A stretch of 64,000 nucleotides of DNA, from the NCBI RefSeq assembly GCF_007676755.1, contig NZ_VEBK01000001.1:62001-126000 (forward strand), read 5' to 3'. The notes under the pieces are model-generated. The model saw only the letters and a program-made list of their open reading frames with translations. It was not told the origin of the DNA and did not search any database. The translations under genes and the position numbers were made by a program. This document shows, piece by piece, positions 20,554 to 29,895 of the stretch. The stretch is from Bacillus sp. FJAT-22090 (lineage in GTDB: Bacteria; Bacillota; Bacilli; Bacillales_A; Planococcaceae). How positions within the stretch are numbered: position 1 is the first letter of the stretch; every line of letters starts with the position of its first letter.

Positions 20554-21576
20554 TTACTTGTCTTCTTCTTGTTCACTTTCAAGTTCAAGACCTTCAGCGA
20601 AAAGCCCGTATACATATTTTTCAGCATCAAATGGTTGTAAATCATCCATTTGTTCACCCAACCCGACGAATTTAACAGGAATATGCAACTTATTGCGAAT
20701 TGCTAACACAATACCACCTTTTGCGGTTCCGTCAAGCTTGGTTAGTACGATACCGGTAACATTTGTTGCTTCTTTAAAAGTCTGTGCTTGCACAAGCGCA
20801 TTTTGACCAGTTGTAGCATCTAGAGCAAGCAATACTTCATGAGGAGCGTTCGTTATTTCCCGAGAAATAACGCGATGTATTTTCTCTAATTCGTTCATTA
20901 AATTGACTTTGTTTTGTAGTCGACCAGCAGTATCACATATTAAAACATCTGCATTTCTCGTTTTAGCCGCACGAATGGCATCGTACATAACGGCAGCAGG
21001 ATCTGATCCTTCCGCTTGCTTAATGACTTCTACACCTACTCTGTCGCCCCACACTTGAAGTTGATCAATGGCACCTGCACGGAATGTATCTCCTGCAGCC
21101 AACATTACTTTTTTCCCTTCACCTTTCAGACGATGAGCAAGCTTTCCTATAGTCGTTGTTTTCCCAACTCCATTTACCCCAACAAATAAAATAACGGATA
21201 ACCCTTCATTCTCCAATTTAAGCTCTGTTACATTTTCATCGCCAGCTTCATAAATTTCCACCAGTTTTTCCGAAATAACAGATTGAATACCTGCCGTATC
21301 TTTAATATTTTTACGTTGCACTTCAAAGCGTAAAGAGTCCATTAGCTCTACAACTGTTTCAAAACCCACATCTGCTTGTAGTAAAATTTCTTCTAATTCA
21401 TCGAAAAAGTCTTCGTCGACTTTGCGGTATTTGGCAACAAGATCATTTACTTTGGATGTAAACTGATTTCTTGTTTTAGCTAATCCTTCTTTAAACTTAT
21501 TGGTGATTGTAACTGTTTCTTCGACCTCTTCTGTCGTTCCTAGCATTTTTTCTTTTAACTTTTTAAAAAAACTCAT
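20554..21576 (-). CDS. ftsY: Signal recognition particle receptor FtsY
   Basis: Membrane-associated SRP receptor GTPase. GVNGVGKTTTIGKLAHRLK (about 138-156) is the P loop; DTAGRLQNK and TKLDGTAKGG follow, with the C-terminal GLGEQMDDLQPFD. The acidic N-terminal A domain is short, as usual in Bacillus. 340 aa. Lies 13 nt after smc; an 65-nt gap follows before ylxM. Confidence 0.97.
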   Translation of the reverse strand: MSFFKKLKEKMLGTTEEVEETVTITNKFKEGLAKTRNQFTSKVNDLVAKYRKVDEDFFDELEEILLQADVGFETVVELMDSLRFEVQRKNIKDTAGIQSVISEKLVEIYEAGDENVTELKLENEGLSVILFVGVNGVGKTTTIGKLAHRLKGEGKKVMLAAGDTFRAGAIDQLQVWGDRVGVEVIKQAEGSDPAAVMYDAIRAAKTRNADVLICDTAGRLQNKVNLMNELEKIHRVISREITNAPHEVLLALDATTGQNALVQAQTFKEATNVTGIVLTKLDGTAKGGIVLAIRNKLHIPVKFVGLGEQMDDLQPFDAEKYVYGLFAEGLELESEQEEDK

Positions 21577-21589
21577 CCATCTAACCCCT

Positions 21590-24500
21590 TTACGTTACTA
21601 GTTGTTCTTCTAGTTTAACAGAAACTAATTTTGAAATTCCGGACTCTTGCATTGTTATCCCGTACAAAACATCCGCGCCTTCCATTGTTCCCTTCCGGTG
21701 CGTAATGACGATAAACTGTGTATCATGACTAAACTTTTTCAAATAATCACTATAACGCGTGACATTTGCTTCATCTAAAGCAGCTTCTACTTCATCTAAA
21801 ATACAAAATGGTACTGGTCTTGTATGGAGTATAGCAAACAATAAGGCAATTGCCGTAAGTGCACGCTCACCACCTGATAATAACGATAGGTTCTGTAACT
21901 TTTTACCAGGAGGTTGTGCTACTATATCAATTCCTGTTTCCAATAAAGATGTAGGATCAGTCAAGATCAAATCAGCCTGGCCACCACCGAATAACTCCCG
22001 AAAAACTATTCTAAAATGTCTTCGAATTTCATAGAAAGTAGTTTCAAAACGAATCGTCATTTCTTCATCCATCTCTTTTATAACTTCATGCAATGTTTCC
22101 TGAGCGGATAATAAATCTTCCCTTTGTTCGGTCAAAAAAGAATGACGTTCACTCACTTGCTCGAATTCTTGAATAGACCCTAAGTTAATTGGGCCTAGTT
22201 CTTCAATTGAAAGTTTTAGTAGTTTCACTTTTTTGCGAGCAAGGTCCTCCTCCATATCAAATGAAAAATCACGCTCTGCGTCTTCTAAAGTCATTTCATA
22301 CGTTTCTTCTAAATGATTTTGGAGTGTATTCATCTCAACTTCAAGCTTGCTTAACTTAATCTCGTGATTCCGCTCTTCAGTAGTTTGAAGGTTTGCTTCG
22401 TTTTGTACTGCCTTTAATGAATTTTCAACCTCGCTTATACTTTGAGCAAGTTCCAATCTACTTCTTTTTCCGACTTGTATTTGCTCGAGTAAATGTTCTT
22501 TTTTATTTTTCAGCTGATTGATCAGATTAATTAGCTCTTCCGCTGAAGTGCCTCCTTGCTCATCATTTTCATACCATGCAATTTCCTTTTGTAAAGTTGC
22601 AACTTTTTGGGTACTCGTTTGAATGGAGGTTTCAAGCAATGTTTTTTCTTTTTCATGTTGGGATACTTGTTCGTTCACTACTGCAATATGCGACAGTAGC
22701 TCCCCGAGCTCATTCTGGAACTTGTCTTTTTCTTCTATAGATTGTTGTTTTAACACTTGTAGTTGGTCAATAGTTTGCTGAATAGAGGTCAATGACTCCC
22801 TAATTTCAGCACTTCTAGTAGCAGTTTGCTCTTTTTTACGGACAAGATTGTTGTGTAATTGCCCTTTTTCTGTTTTCTCTTCATCGTATTCAAGTAATTG
22901 ATTGGTAAGCCTTGAAATAATTGCGGCACATTCTCTAGTTTCAGAAAGAAGCTTATGCTCCTCCACTCGGAATGTTTCTCCCGCAAGACGTGTTTCTTCT
23001 AGTTCTTTTTTCAATAACTGAACTTCTTGTTTTTTAGATGCAACGGATTTTTCAGCTTGAAAAACAGACTTTTCTAATTCAACCAACTTGTCATTTAACT
23101 GTTCCAATTCTGCTTTACGTGTAAACAAAGAAGATTGCTGTTTAACAGAACCTCCTGTTAACGAACCTCCTGCATTGACAACATCCCCATCTAGCGTGAC
23201 AAAACGATATTTATATTGCAAACGAGATGCCATTTCATTTGCACCTTTTAAATCTTTTGCAATAATAATGCTTCCTAATAAGTTTTCAACAATAATTTGA
23301 TACCCATCACTATAGTTTACAAGTTTATCCGCAGTATTCACAAAAGATGGGTGTTGCTTAATACTTGCCAATGTATGTTCATTTAATTTACGTGATTTCA
23401 TAACTTGGAGTGGTAAAAATGTTGCTCTACCAACTCTTTTCTTTTTCAACCACTCAATCGCCATTCGGGCATCTTGACTGGAATCTGTAATAATATGTTG
23501 GGATTGTTGTCCAATAGCCGTATCAATTGCATTCATATAGGCATGGGGTATTTGGATTAGCTCGGCTACTGCCCCATGAATTCCTTTTAACTCTTTTTTA
23601 TCTCTTGCTTTTAATATTTCTTTTACACCTTGAAAAAAACCAGAAAACTCAGATTCCAGTTCTTCCAAAGAGTCTTTTCTTGCTTGCATTTGATGCTTCA
23701 TTTGATAAGCTTTTTGAAGCATTGTTTGTTGCTCTTCATACGAAGCTTCCAATCGTTCTGATGCTTCACGCTTCGTTTTAAAATCTTGTAGTTTTTGTTC
23801 CAATTCTTTTTGACAAATAGCCAATAACTGATCTAATTCTTTTTTACGTGCAGTGAGCTTTTCTAGTTCTTCTTTTATTTCTTGATAGTCTGCTACCATT
23901 TTTTCGGAAGAAACAAGTTCAAAATGTAGTTGCTGCTCCATATGCTTCATTTCATTTTTCATCGTTGCTTCTTCGTTTAACAAATCTATATATGTGCTTT
24001 TTAAATCTTCTATTTCTTCCTCTACTTCTGATGCCGATTTGCTTAAAACAAGGTCAATTTGAAGTTTTTTCGCCCGAAGTTCTTTTAAAAGAACTTGTTT
24101 TTGTGATTTAGTTACATTATTTTCTTTTACCTGTTGCTCAAATACAGCAAGTTTTTCTTGCTCTTCTTCAAGTGTTTGTCTTAGTTGAGAAATCTGTTGG
24201 GTAGCATTTTGTTTTTTTTCCGCAAGTAAAAGCTTTCTTCCTTCTAGTCGTTCTAGTTCAGAACTTGCCTCTACTAGATCACTTTGTTCAGAATCTAACT
24301 TTTCATCGACTGCTGACATCACTTTTCTATCTTTTTGGATAGAATTTTCCATATTATTAATTTTTACAAAGAGCGCTTTTTTCTTTTCTTCGATTGCTTG
24401 TAATTTACTATGTAATTCTGCGTTTTCTTGAACGAATAATCGTAAATCATGTGCAATTACAGCAATTTCAATACCTTTAAGCTCTTCAGACATTCTTAGA

Positions 24501-25144
24501 TAGTCGGATGCAAGCGAAGATTGAATTTGTAAAGGCTCCATCCGTCCATCTAACTCATGTAAAATATCTAATACGCGATTCAAATTATCATCTGTTTCGA
24601 TTAGTTTGAATTCTGCTTTCTTTTTACGCTGTTTGTATTTTAGTACTCCAGCGGATTCTTCAAAGATAGTTCTTCTATCTTCGGGGCGACTATTTAAAAT
24701 TTCATCGACCCTACCTTGGGAAATAATAGAAAAAGCTTCTTTTCCCAAACCAGAATCCATAAACAGGTCCGTGATGTCCTTCAATCTACAAGTTTGCTTG
24801 TTTAACAAATATTCGCTATCTCCTGAACGAAAAACCCTTCTTGTTACGCTAACCTCTGCAAAATCTAATGGCACCTGGTTGTCCGTGTTGTCTAATATTA
24901 ACGTAACTTCGGCAAAGTTTAAGGCTTTTCGTGAATCACTTCCTGCGAAAATTACATCTTCCATTTTTGCCCCGCGAAGTGATTTAGCTGACTGTTCTCC
25001 TAACACCCATCTAATTGCATCCGTTACATTACTTTTCCCACTACCATTTGGTCCTACAACCGCTGTAACACCAGGTACAAAATCTATTCCGATTCGGTCT
25101 GCAAATGACTTGAAACCAATTATTTCTAATCTTTTAAGGAACAA
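21590..25144 (-). CDS. smc: Chromosome segregation ATPase SMC
   Basis: Core of the SMC-ScpAB condensin that compacts and separates chromosomes. The N-terminal head has GPNGSGKSNVTDAIRWVLGE (about 32-51). Two long coiled coils flank the hinge (about 500-660, including GSLTGGSV). The C-terminal head has the signature LSGGERALTAIALLFA and Walker B FCILDEVEAALDEANV. 1184 aa is full length. rnc lies upstream with 3 nt between, and ftsY downstream. Confidence 0.98.
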   Translation of the reverse strand: MFLKRLEIIGFKSFADRIGIDFVPGVTAVVGPNGSGKSNVTDAIRWVLGEQSAKSLRGAKMEDVIFAGSDSRKALNFAEVTLILDNTDNQVPLDFAEVSVTRRVFRSGDSEYLLNKQTCRLKDITDLFMDSGLGKEAFSIISQGRVDEILNSRPEDRRTIFEESAGVLKYKQRKKKAEFKLIETDDNLNRVLDILHELDGRMEPLQIQSSLASDYLRMSEELKGIEIAVIAHDLRLFVQENAELHSKLQAIEEKKKALFVKINNMENSIQKDRKVMSAVDEKLDSEQSDLVEASSELERLEGRKLLLAEKKQNATQQISQLRQTLEEEQEKLAVFEQQVKENNVTKSQKQVLLKELRAKKLQIDLVLSKSASEVEEEIEDLKSTYIDLLNEEATMKNEMKHMEQQLHFELVSSEKMVADYQEIKEELEKLTARKKELDQLLAICQKELEQKLQDFKTKREASERLEASYEEQQTMLQKAYQMKHQMQARKDSLEELESEFSGFFQGVKEILKARDKKELKGIHGAVAELIQIPHAYMNAIDTAIGQQSQHIITDSSQDARMAIEWLKKKRVGRATFLPLQVMKSRKLNEHTLASIKQHPSFVNTADKLVNYSDGYQIIVENLLGSIIIAKDLKGANEMASRLQYKYRFVTLDGDVVNAGGSLTGGSVKQQSSLFTRKAELEQLNDKLVELEKSVFQAEKSVASKKQEVQLLKKELEETRLAGETFRVEEHKLLSETRECAAIISRLTNQLLEYDEEKTEKGQLHNNLVRKKEQTATRSAEIRESLTSIQQTIDQLQVLKQQSIEEKDKFQNELGELLSHIAVVNEQVSQHEKEKTLLETSIQTSTQKVATLQKEIAWYENDEQGGTSAEELINLINQLKNKKEHLLEQIQVGKRSRLELAQSISEVENSLKAVQNEANLQTTEERNHEIKLSKLEVEMNTLQNHLEETYEMTLEDAERDFSFDMEEDLARKKVKLLKLSIEELGPINLGSIQEFEQVSERHSFLTEQREDLLSAQETLHEVIKEMDEEMTIRFETTFYEIRRHFRIVFRELFGGGQADLILTDPTSLLETGIDIVAQPPGKKLQNLSLLSGGERALTAIALLFAILHTRPVPFCILDEVEAALDEANVTRYSDYLKKFSHDTQFIVITHRKGTMEGADVLYGITMQESGISKLVSVKLEEQLVT

Positions 25145-25147
25145 TTA

Positions 25148-25906
25148 TTATTCCCCCTGTTCTTGATCCTTTATTGCAAGTATCGCCAGTCTAGCTGCTT
25201 GCTGCTCTGCTTCTTTTTTGGAACGTCCTTTTCCAATTCCTAATTCTTTCGTATTCAATACAACGCGAGAAACAAAGGTACGGTTATGGGCTGGCCCCTT
25301 TTCCTCTACGATTTCATAGCTTAAAGAGCCATTATTATGTTGTTGAATCACTTCTTGTAACTGACTTTTATAATCCATCACATGCGAAAAAGCACCGAGT
25401 TCTATTTTCGGAAAAACAATTTTTTCTAAAAAGGAAACGACAACTTCAAGACCTTGGTCTAAATACAGTGCACCAACAAACGCTTCAAAGACGTCCGCAA
25501 GTAATGCAGGTCTCTCCCGTCCGCCAGTTAGTTCTTCCCCTTTTCCAAGCAATACATATTTACCAAAGTTTAACTCATTAGCAAATAAAACAAGGGAAGG
25601 CTCACAAACAATTGCCGCTCGGAGTTTTGTTAACTCTCCTTCACTCATCATGGTATATTGCTGGAACAAATATTGGGAAACTGATAGTTCTAGTACGGCG
25701 TCACCAAGAAACTCTAGTCGTTCATTATCTGCAAAAAATTTCCGTCGATGCTCATTCACATAGGATGAATGGGTAAAAGCTTGATACAATAATGCTGGAT
25801 TATTAAATTGAATTTGAAAATGCTGTTGAAAATGCTCAAATTGCTCTTTCACACTTTCGGAGAAAACTGTTTTTTTCGTATGACCATTTTTACGATTTAC
25901 TTTCAT
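25148..25906 (-). CDS. rnc: Ribonuclease III
   Basis: Cuts double-stranded RNA in rRNA and mRNA processing. The catalytic signature [14 protein letters not shown] lies at about 61-74 and the second acidic cluster in [16 protein letters not shown]. The C-terminal double-stranded RNA-binding domain (about 175-245) ends [18 protein letters not shown]. 252 aa. Immediately ahead of smc, with a separate acpP terminator upstream. Confidence 0.97.
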   Translation of the reverse strand: MKVNRKNGHTKKTVFSESVKEQFEHFQQHFQIQFNNPALLYQAFTHSSYVNEHRRKFFADNERLEFLGDAVLELSVSQYLFQQYTMMSEGELTKLRAAIVCEPSLVLFANELNFGKYVLLGKGEELTGGRERPALLADVFEAFVGALYLDQGLEVVVSFLEKIVFPKIELGAFSHVMDYKSQLQEVIQQHNNGSLSYEIVEEKGPAHNRTFVSRVVLNTKELGIGKGRSKKEAEQQAARLAILAIKDQEQGE

Positions 25907-26018
25907 GAATAATCTGCCTTTCTTACTTGTCTAGCTTCAGACACCATTTGTAGGGTGCCTTCTGCTTTCATGCATTATCATCTATGCTTTTTAGTTTACC
26001 TGTTTCTATAGCTTTGTG

Positions 26019-26072
26019 CAAAAAGAAATAGAGACGTTCGATCCCTATTCATAAGAATAGGGAGAACGTCTC
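26019..26072 (-). terminator. Terminator after acpP
   Basis: Long interrupted stem: GAGACGTTC (26031-26039) with GAACGTCTC (26064-26072) and CCCTATTC (26043-26050) with GAATAGGG (26055-26062), tetraloop ATAA. The minus strand continues TATTTCTTTTTG. It lies 16 nt past the acpP stop and isolates rnc-smc from the fatty-acid genes. Confidence 0.88.
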
Positions 26073-26087
26073 TTTAGCTAAAAGAGA

Positions 26088-26324
26088 TTAGCCTTGTTTG
26101 CTTTCAATATAGTTAACTGCACTACCTACAGTTGAAATGTTTTCAGCATCTTCATCTGAAATTTCCATATCGAACTCATCTTCAAGTTCCATTACCAATT
26201 CAACTACATCTAGAGAGTCAGCACCTAGATCATCACGGAAAGATGCTTCTAGTTTTACTTCGCTTTCATCTACACCTAGACGATCCACGATTACTTTAGT
26301 TACACGTTCTAAAACTGTTGACAC
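26088..26324 (-). CDS. acpP: Acyl carrier protein
   Basis: Carries growing acyl chains on a phosphopantetheine arm attached to the serine of [16 protein letters not shown]. The GTG at 26324 gives 78 aa, close to the family size, and has GGAGG 8 nt upstream; the in-frame GTG at 26333 lies inside that ribosome binding site and is unlikely. It sits 188 nt below fabG with its own probable promoter, so its high expression can be set apart from the fapR operon. Confidence 0.96.
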   Translation of the reverse strand: MSTVLERVTKVIVDRLGVDESEVKLEASFRDDLGADSLDVVELVMELEDEFDMEISDEDAENISTVGSAVNYIESKQG

Positions 26325-26350
26325 ATTAGTCACCTCCCCTCAATGATTAT

Positions 26351-26397
26351 ACAAAATTCTCCCTGCTAATGAAAGGGCAGATTATTTTCAGAAAATT
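26351..26397 (-). promoter_or_regulatory. Probable acpP promoter with CodY-like box
   Basis: The minus strand shows a perfect TATAAT close to the start (about 26352-26347). Upstream lies TATTTTCAGAAAATT (26383-26397 on the plus strand), which differs from the CodY consensus AATTTTCWGAAAATT at one position out of 15. Its placement around the expected -35 to -60 region could let CodY affect acpP. Confidence 0.4.
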
Positions 26398-26454
26398 TCT
26401 CTTTAGGCTGATCGAAAACGCTTATCGCTCAAGATGCTCCAGCACTCCGTAATG

Positions 26455-26500
26455 AGACGTACTTTGCACAGTAGCAATGAAGAGTGCTACTGTTTCTCAT
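26455..26500. other. Structured intergenic hairpin between fabG and acpP
   Basis: A perfect 8-bp stem CAGTAGCA / TGCTACTG (26469-26476 with 26485-26492) and an outer ATGAGA / TCTCAT pairing frame an 8-nt loop. On the minus strand no T-tract follows, so it is not a standard terminator. It could be a processing or stability element between the fabG and acpP messages. Confidence 0.4.
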
Positions 26501-26511
26501 CAGTCAGACGA

Positions 26512-27258
26512 TTACATGAACATTCCGCCATTAACATGGAGCGTGTGCCCAGTAATATAATTTGCATCATCAGAAGCTAAAAAAGCGACCGCTTTGGCAA
26601 TATCTTCTGTATTCCCAAATTTGGCAAGTGGGATTTGACTTAACATTTGTGTTTTTACTTCTTCTGGAAGAGCATCCGTCATATCAGTCGTGATAAATCC
26701 AGGTGCAACCGAGTTGACAGTAATATTGCGGCTAGCCAGTTCTTGCGCCGTTGATTTTGTTAGCCCAATTACTCCCGCCTTCGCTGCCACATAATTCGCT
26801 TGTCCTGGATTTCCTGATACACCGACAATAGATGTGATATTAATAATACGCCCTGCCCGTTGTTTCATCATTTGTCTTGTAACTGCCTTTGTACAGAGGA
26901 AAACACCTTTTAAGTTCGTATCTAACACATCGTCCCATTCTTGTTCTTTCATACGCATTAGTAGATTATCACGTGTAATTCCCGCATTATTCACTAAAAT
27001 ATCGATAGACCCAAAACTTTCTAATGTCGTACCAACTAAATTCTGCACATCCTCCGCTTGATCGACATTTGCTTGAATTGCAAACGCTTCGCCGCCAAGC
27101 GCTTTAATCTCTTCTACTACTGCATCTGCTTTTTCTTTGCTACCACTGTAGTTTACAGCAACTTTTGCCCCTTCTTTTGCAAGATAAAGCGCGATGTCTT
27201 TCCCAATACCGCGGGATGCCCCTGTAACTATGGCTGATTTACCGTCTAATTTACCCAT
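26512..27258 (-). CDS. fabG: 3-oxoacyl-ACP reductase FabG
   Basis: NADPH-dependent first reduction of the fatty-acid elongation cycle. Short-chain dehydrogenase features: [12 protein letters not shown] near the N-terminus, NNAG, catalytic Ser in NITSIVG, and the Tyr-Lys pair in [10 protein letters not shown] start at 27258 ([13 protein letters not shown], 248 aa), with GGGAGAGG upstream; the start overlaps the fabD stop by 8 nt (ATGGGTAA). The longer frame to 27282 lies inside fabD. Confidence 0.97.
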   Translation of the reverse strand: MGKLDGKSAIVTGASRGIGKDIALYLAKEGAKVAVNYSGSKEKADAVVEEIKALGGEAFAIQANVDQAEDVQNLVGTTLESFGSIDILVNNAGITRDNLLMRMKEQEWDDVLDTNLKGVFLCTKAVTRQMMKQRAGRIINITSIVGVSGNPGQANYVAAKAGVIGLTKSTAQELASRNITVNSVAPGFITTDMTDALPEEVKTQMLSQIPLAKFGNTEDIAKAVAFLASDDANYITGHTLHVNGGMFM

Positions 27259-28201
27259 TATTAACCTCTCCCAATAAGTCAATTACTTGTTGCAATGACT
27301 CTTCATCATATACGCAATAAGTAGTAACAGAACGATCAATTTTCTTGACCAAACCGCTTAGTACTTTTCCAGGACCGCATTCAATAAATACAGTTACACC
27401 GAGCTCAATCATTTGCTGCACCGATTCTTCCCATCGAACAGGTGAATACAATTGTTCTACTAGTAAATTTTTAATAGTTGCGGCTTCCGTTACGGAAGAT
27501 GCAGTAACATTTGAAATTACTGGTATGACAGCTTCTTTTAAGTCAATCGAAGAAATTGCAGCATCCAATTGTTCGGCAGCGGGTCTCATTAATTCAGAAT
27601 GGAATGGTCCACTCACTACTAATGGTATCGCTCTTTTCGCTCCCGCTTCTTTTGCTTTAACTGATGCTTCTTCCACACCTGCAGCAGTTCCAGAAATAAC
27701 GATTTGGCCTGGACAGTTTAAGTTAGCTACTTGCACCGTATTACCATTTTCAGAAACCTTCTTCGTCACTTCGTTTAATGCTTCTTTATCTAGCCCTAAA
27801 ATAGCTGCCATTGCCCCTTCTCCAGCAGGCACTGCTTCATTCATAAATAGACCTCTTTTATGAACTAATAAAACAGCATCTTCAAAGCTTAATACATTAG
27901 AAGCTACGAGTGCGGAATACTCCCCTAAACTGTGACCAGCTGTGTAATCTGGGGAAATTCCCGCTTCTACTAGCTTCCTCGCAACCATCGTACTTGTTGT
28001 AAGTAGCGCTGGTTGCGCATTATACGTTTTAGTTAGCTCTTCGGCAGGACCTTCCAACATAATAGAAGATAAAGAAAACCCTAATACTTCATCCGCCTGC
28101 TCGTAATACTTTTTACTTTCTTTGTCACTTTCAATAAGCTGCTCGCCCATCCCAACAGATTGTGAGCCTTGTCCCGGAAAAATAAATGCAATTTTAGTCA
28201 T
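27251..28201 (-). CDS. fabD: Malonyl-CoA:ACP transacylase
   Basis: Moves malonyl from CoA to ACP. The active-site serine is in [12 protein letters not shown] (near residue 92) and the partner histidine in SGPFHSELM (near 200); the N-terminal [14 protein letters not shown] is conserved. 316 aa. It overlaps plsX by 8 nt and fabG by 8 nt, indicating tight translational coupling in the fapR-plsX-fabD-fabG unit. Confidence 0.97.
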   Translation of the reverse strand: MTKIAFIFPGQGSQSVGMGEQLIESDKESKKYYEQADEVLGFSLSSIMLEGPAEELTKTYNAQPALLTTSTMVARKLVEAGISPDYTAGHSLGEYSALVASNVLSFEDAVLLVHKRGLFMNEAVPAGEGAMAAILGLDKEALNEVTKKVSENGNTVQVANLNCPGQIVISGTAAGVEEASVKAKEAGAKRAIPLVVSGPFHSELMRPAAEQLDAAISSIDLKEAVIPVISNVTASSVTEAATIKNLLVEQLYSPVRWEESVQQMIELGVTVFIECGPGKVLSGLVKKIDRSVTTYCVYDEESLQQVIDLLGEVNNG

Positions 28202-29189
28202 TGGATGATTCCTTTCTTAACGTACTTTGAATAATTCCACAAACATCATACTCAACCATCGTTCTTGCTTGGCGAATGGCATGGAAAATAGCATGTGCAT
28301 TAGAAGAACCATGCGCTTTAATAACAGGTGCTTTCAACCCAAATAGTCCTGCACCACCATATTCCGAATAATCCAACTTTGTTTTCAATCCTCGAAGCTG
28401 ATCTTTTACTAATAATGCGGAGATTTTTGTTTTTGTTGAAGTATTAAAAGCCTCTTTTAATAATGTAAAGATACCCGATGCTGTACCTTCAATCGTTTTC
28501 AGTACCATATTACCTGTAAAACCATCTGTTACAACGACATCCGCAGCACCTGTCAGTAAATCTCTAGACTCTACATTTCCGATAAAATTGATGGGAGCCT
28601 CCTTCAATAAAGTAAAGGCAGCTTTTGTAAGTTCATTTCCTTTAATATCTTCCGTTCCGATATTTAAAAGCCCAACCCGCGGATTTTGAATACCTCTTAC
28701 TTTTTCAGCATAAACGCTTCCCATAACAGCAAACTGCTGTAAATGCTCTGGTTTTGCATCTGAATTGGCGCCTAAATCGAGCATAACAAATCCTTTTCCA
28801 TCGAGAGTCGGCAAAGTTGGAGCAAGGGCAGGACGATCTACTTGATCAATGCGTCCAACAACAAATAGACCAGCAGCCATTAAAGCACCTGTATTTCCAG
28901 CAGAAACACAAGCGTCTGCTTCTCCACTTTTTACAGCTTCCGCCATTTTAACTAATGAAGAATTTTTCTTTCTCCGAATTGCTCGTACAGGTTCATCCGT
29001 TCCTTCAATCACTTCGTCTGTATGTATCACTTTTAATCGCTCATGTGTTGTAATTAACGGGGTCAGCTTTTGTTCATCTCCATAGAGCTGAATTTCAATA
29101 TCCTCAAAAGCCTGTAACGCTTCGTATACACCTTTAACTATTTCGTGTGGGGCATTATCTCCACCCATTGCATCAATGGAAATTTTCAT
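28194..29189 (-). CDS. plsX: Phosphate acyltransferase PlsX
   Basis: Converts acyl-ACP to acyl-phosphate, the donor for PlsY in phospholipid synthesis. Family segments: [18 protein letters not shown] at the start, [23 protein letters not shown] and [14 protein letters not shown]. 331 aa. It follows fapR by 16 nt and is the first structural gene of the FapR operon. Confidence 0.97.
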   Translation of the reverse strand: MKISIDAMGGDNAPHEIVKGVYEALQAFEDIEIQLYGDEQKLTPLITTHERLKVIHTDEVIEGTDEPVRAIRRKKNSSLVKMAEAVKSGEADACVSAGNTGALMAAGLFVVGRIDQVDRPALAPTLPTLDGKGFVMLDLGANSDAKPEHLQQFAVMGSVYAEKVRGIQNPRVGLLNIGTEDIKGNELTKAAFTLLKEAPINFIGNVESRDLLTGAADVVVTDGFTGNMVLKTIEGTASGIFTLLKEAFNTSTKTKISALLVKDQLRGLKTKLDYSEYGGAGLFGLKAPVIKAHGSSNAHAIFHAIRQARTMVEYDVCGIIQSTLRKESSND

Positions 29190-29205
29190 CTTTCATCACC
29201 TTTAT

Positions 29206-29772
29206 TTAAGACTTTGTTACTCTATACATACTAAATTGTCCAGTAAATACCGTATCATTTCCGACCTTACTAGTCACTTCAATTAACGTACTATTTTTTT
29301 CCGTATCACTAGCTATTACGACAGCTTTCGCTATCACTCTATCACCAGCTTTAACAGGCTTCACGAAAGTAATGGTGGACTTTCTAGTTAATGCTAACTC
29401 ATCATTTATGACTGCCACAGCCAATGAATTCGCTTGCGCAAATAAGTGATGTCCCCTTGCAATGCTATTTCTTGCAAACACATGGTCTTGTGTTATATCC
29501 AATATAGAAATTGCTTGTTTGTCCAAATCTATATCAATAATTTCACCAATTACCTCATTTAGCGGAAGTGATTTCACTTCTTCTCCAAAATTATGAGCTG
29601 CTACTGATTTTATTCGTTCTCGCAGTTCTGGTATAGATAGCTCCATCCGATCCAGACGAATTGTTTGCACGCTAACTTTAAAAGTAGATGCTAAATTTTC
29701 ATCCGTGATAAAGGGATTTTTCTCCAATGTTTCTAGAAGCAGCTGCTGTCTTTCTTTTTTTGTATATTTCAT
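29206..29772 (-). CDS. fapR: Fatty acid and phospholipid repressor FapR
   Basis: Represses lipid-synthesis genes and is released by malonyl-CoA. An N-terminal helix-turn-helix (about 20-50, [22 protein letters not shown]) is followed by a hot-dog ligand domain (about 80-188, ending [11 protein letters not shown]). 188 aa, typical. A FapR-type operator lies 16 nt upstream, so it should repress its own operon. Confidence 0.96.
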   Translation of the reverse strand: MKYTKKERQQLLLETLEKNPFITDENLASTFKVSVQTIRLDRMELSIPELRERIKSVAAHNFGEEVKSLPLNEVIGEIIDIDLDKQAISILDITQDHVFARNSIARGHHLFAQANSLAVAVINDELALTRKSTITFVKPVKAGDRVIAKAVVIASDTEKNSTLIEVTSKVGNDTVFTGQFSMYRVTKS

Positions 29773-29787
29773 CCAATCACCACCATT

Positions 29788-29837
29788 TTAGCACTTGGTA
29801 CTAATATCAGTATATAAATAATAAAAAAAGAATGCAA
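29788..29837 (-). promoter_or_regulatory. fapR promoter and FapR operator
   Basis: On the minus strand TTGCAT (29837-29832), a 17-nt spacer and TATACT (29814-29809) form a promoter, followed at once by TTAGTACCAAGTGCTAA (29804-29788), an inverted repeat matching the FapR operator pattern TTAGTACC-N-GGTACTAA-like. The -35 hexamer is part of the 3' arm of the recG terminator. Confidence 0.75.
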
Positions 29838-29866
29838 GAATAGATTCGTCATCATCCCTGCATTCT
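29822..29866 (-). terminator. Terminator after recG
   Basis: AGAATGCA / TGCATTCT (29859-29866 with 29829-29836) encloses a 22-nt loop with possible inner pairing (GATGATGACGAATC), and the minus strand continues with TTTTTTTAT. It starts 30 nt after the recG stop. Confidence 0.75.
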
Positions 29867-29895
29867 AAATTCAAATTATTTTTTCACGAACAAAA

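Noticed and set aside
25925-25965. Short sequence TTGTCTAGCTTCAGACACC ahead of rnc resembling a common Bacillus intergenic repeat
   Set aside because: The resemblance is from memory, the copy is short, and no second copy is in the window, so I cannot support it as a repeat.
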